Below, one piece after another: positions 7,783 through 8,574 of a stretch of DNA of 8,574 nucleotides. The stretch comes from Pelagibacteraceae bacterium TMED13 (lineage in GTDB: Bacteria > Pseudomonadota > Alphaproteobacteria > Methylaequorales > Methylaequoraceae), in the NCBI GenBank assembly GCA_002167825.1, contig NHBS01000009.1, forward strand, positions 19,926-28,499, in the 5' to 3' direction. How positions within the stretch are numbered: position 1 is the stretch's first letter; every line of letters begins with the position of its first letter. Below the pieces are notes generated by a model, which did not search any database, had not been told where the DNA came from, and worked only from the letters and a program-made list of their open reading frames with translations. The position numbers and the translations under genes are program-made.

Positions 7783-8574
7783 AAAAGTAGTAATTTTATC
7801 AGGTGGAATTTCAGATGAATATGAAATTTCAAAATTATCAGCCTCTGCGGTGTATAAAGTTTTAAAAAATAATTATAATTGTAAATTAATAAACGTAGAT
7901 GAGGACTGTATTAAATTAATAAAAAATTTAAAAGCTTTTAACCCAGATGTTATTTTTAATTGTTTACATGGATATTTTGGAGAAGATGGTCAAATTCAAT
8001 CAATAATGAATTTATTAGGTTTTCCATATACTCATTCTGGTGTTCTAGCGTCGTCTATGTCAATGGATAAAAAAAAATCAAAAGCTTTTTTTAAAAGCCT
8101 TAAAATTTCTGTTCCAGACGAAATTGATCCGCGGAATAAGAAATTAAAAAAATTTCCGATAATAGCAAAACCAGTAAATGGGGGATCAAGTAATGGAATA
8201 AATATTATAAAAAATAAAGATGAATTGAATAAATTTATTAAAAAAATTGGATTGAATTTACATAGATTTATATTTGAAAATTTTATTAATGGCCGTGAGA
8301 TCACAGTAGGAATTGTCAATAATAAGGTGTGTGGAATTATGGAGATAAAATTCGATAGTGCACTTTATGACTATAATAATAAGTATGTTAATGTGGCTAA
8401 ACATATAATCAACCCTAAGCTTAGTAAAAAAATAACGGATGATCTTAAAAAGTCATCTATTAAAGCTCACAATTCTATGGGTTGTAATTGTGTAAGTAGG
8501 GTTGATTTTAGATATGATGAAAAAAAAAAAAAAATATATCTATTGGAAATTAATACTCAGCCTGGACTTACAAA
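7760..8574 (+). CDS. ddl: Ddl, D-alanine--D-alanine ligase, 3'-partial
   Basis: Ddl is the cytoplasmic ATP-grasp ligase that joins two D-alanines, supplying the dipeptide used by MurF. The frame is open to the window end (about 271 codons), so only the last few tens of residues of a roughly 300-residue protein are missing. Motifs are VVILSGGISDEYEIS (E20 matches the catalytic glutamate), NCLHGYFGEDG, GFPYTHSGVLAS, MDKKKSK, the ATP-grasp segment FPIIAKPVNGGSSNG, GREITVGI, and near the end SRVDFRYDE and LEINTQPGLT with the metal and phosphate ligands. The frame has no ATG before the first motif. Upstream of the conserved start, the only usual start codon is TTG 7760, since a stop in this frame lies at 7751-7753. 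A weak TGGGA lies 11 bases before it. The start is therefore inferred. It overlaps murB by 23 bases. A 15-A run at 8520-8534 is read in frame as lysines. Confidence 0.93.
   Translation, partial: MVNIKKYKKVVILSGGISDEYEISKLSASAVYKVLKNNYNCKLINVDEDCIKLIKNLKAFNPDVIFNCLHGYFGEDGQIQSIMNLLGFPYTHSGVLASSMSMDKKKSKAFFKSLKISVPDEIDPRNKKLKKFPIIAKPVNGGSSNGINIIKNKDELNKFIKKIGLNLHRFIFENFINGREITVGIVNNKVCGIMEIKFDSALYDYNNKYVNVAKHIINPKLSKKITDDLKKSSIKAHNSMGCNCVSRVDFRYDEKKKKIYLLEINTQPGLT
8520..8534 (+). repeat. 15-A homopolymer inside ddl, in frame
   Basis: This run of 15 A is the longest homopolymer in the window. It encodes Glu-Lys-Lys-Lys-Lys-Ile between the RVDFRYDE and LEINTQPG motifs. Both flanks are in the same frame, so unlike the murF and murG runs the length as given keeps the protein intact. 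The lysine stretch sits in a loop position where Ddl proteins vary. Confidence 0.85.

Noticed and set aside
1..8574. A previously undescribed system or accessory island
   Set aside because: Every part of the window is explained by eight well-known peptidoglycan and division genes in their common order. There are no foreign-looking genes, arrays or repeats other than homopolymers.

Overview
The window is one unbroken plus-strand stretch of the division and cell wall (dcw) cluster. In order it carries murF (5' end outside the window), mraY, murD, ftsW, murG, murC, murB and ddl (3' end outside the window). I see no gene on the minus strand, no RNA gene, no mobile element, no CRISPR array and no intergenic region longer than 2 bases. 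Neighbouring genes either overlap or are 1-2 bases apart. All eight calls rest on family motifs read directly from the translations.

The DNA is very AT-rich (by eye about a quarter to 30 percent GC, not counted) and lysine/isoleucine/asparagine-rich. The gene order is the usual alphaproteobacterial one. MurB is also of the alphaproteobacterial kind, with a GGSTFSNP active-site motif and a C-terminal EWEIARIG. Together with the extreme packing this suggests a streamlined AT-rich alphaproteobacterium, for example a Pelagibacterales (SAR11)-like marine lineage. That placement is an inference. TGA is used as a stop in several genes, so there is no sign of UGA recoding.

The products form one pathway. 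MurB and MurC finish UDP-MurNAc and add L-Ala, MurD adds D-Glu, Ddl makes D-Ala-D-Ala and MurF attaches it. MraY moves the pentapeptide precursor to undecaprenyl phosphate (lipid I), MurG adds GlcNAc (lipid II), and FtsW polymerises lipid II into glycan at the division site. MurE, which acts between MurD and MurF, is not in the window and would be expected just upstream.

Two genes do not read through as given. murF breaks at an 11-T run (179-189) and murG breaks at a 12-A run (4793-4804). In both, the missing conserved sequence continues immediately in another frame, so a one-base length error in the homopolymer restores a full protein. Sequencing or assembly error is the simplest explanation. 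Real slippage is possible and is listed as a finding. Two start codons are unusual: GTG for ftsW, and TTG for ddl inside the end of murB. I found no novel biological system here.
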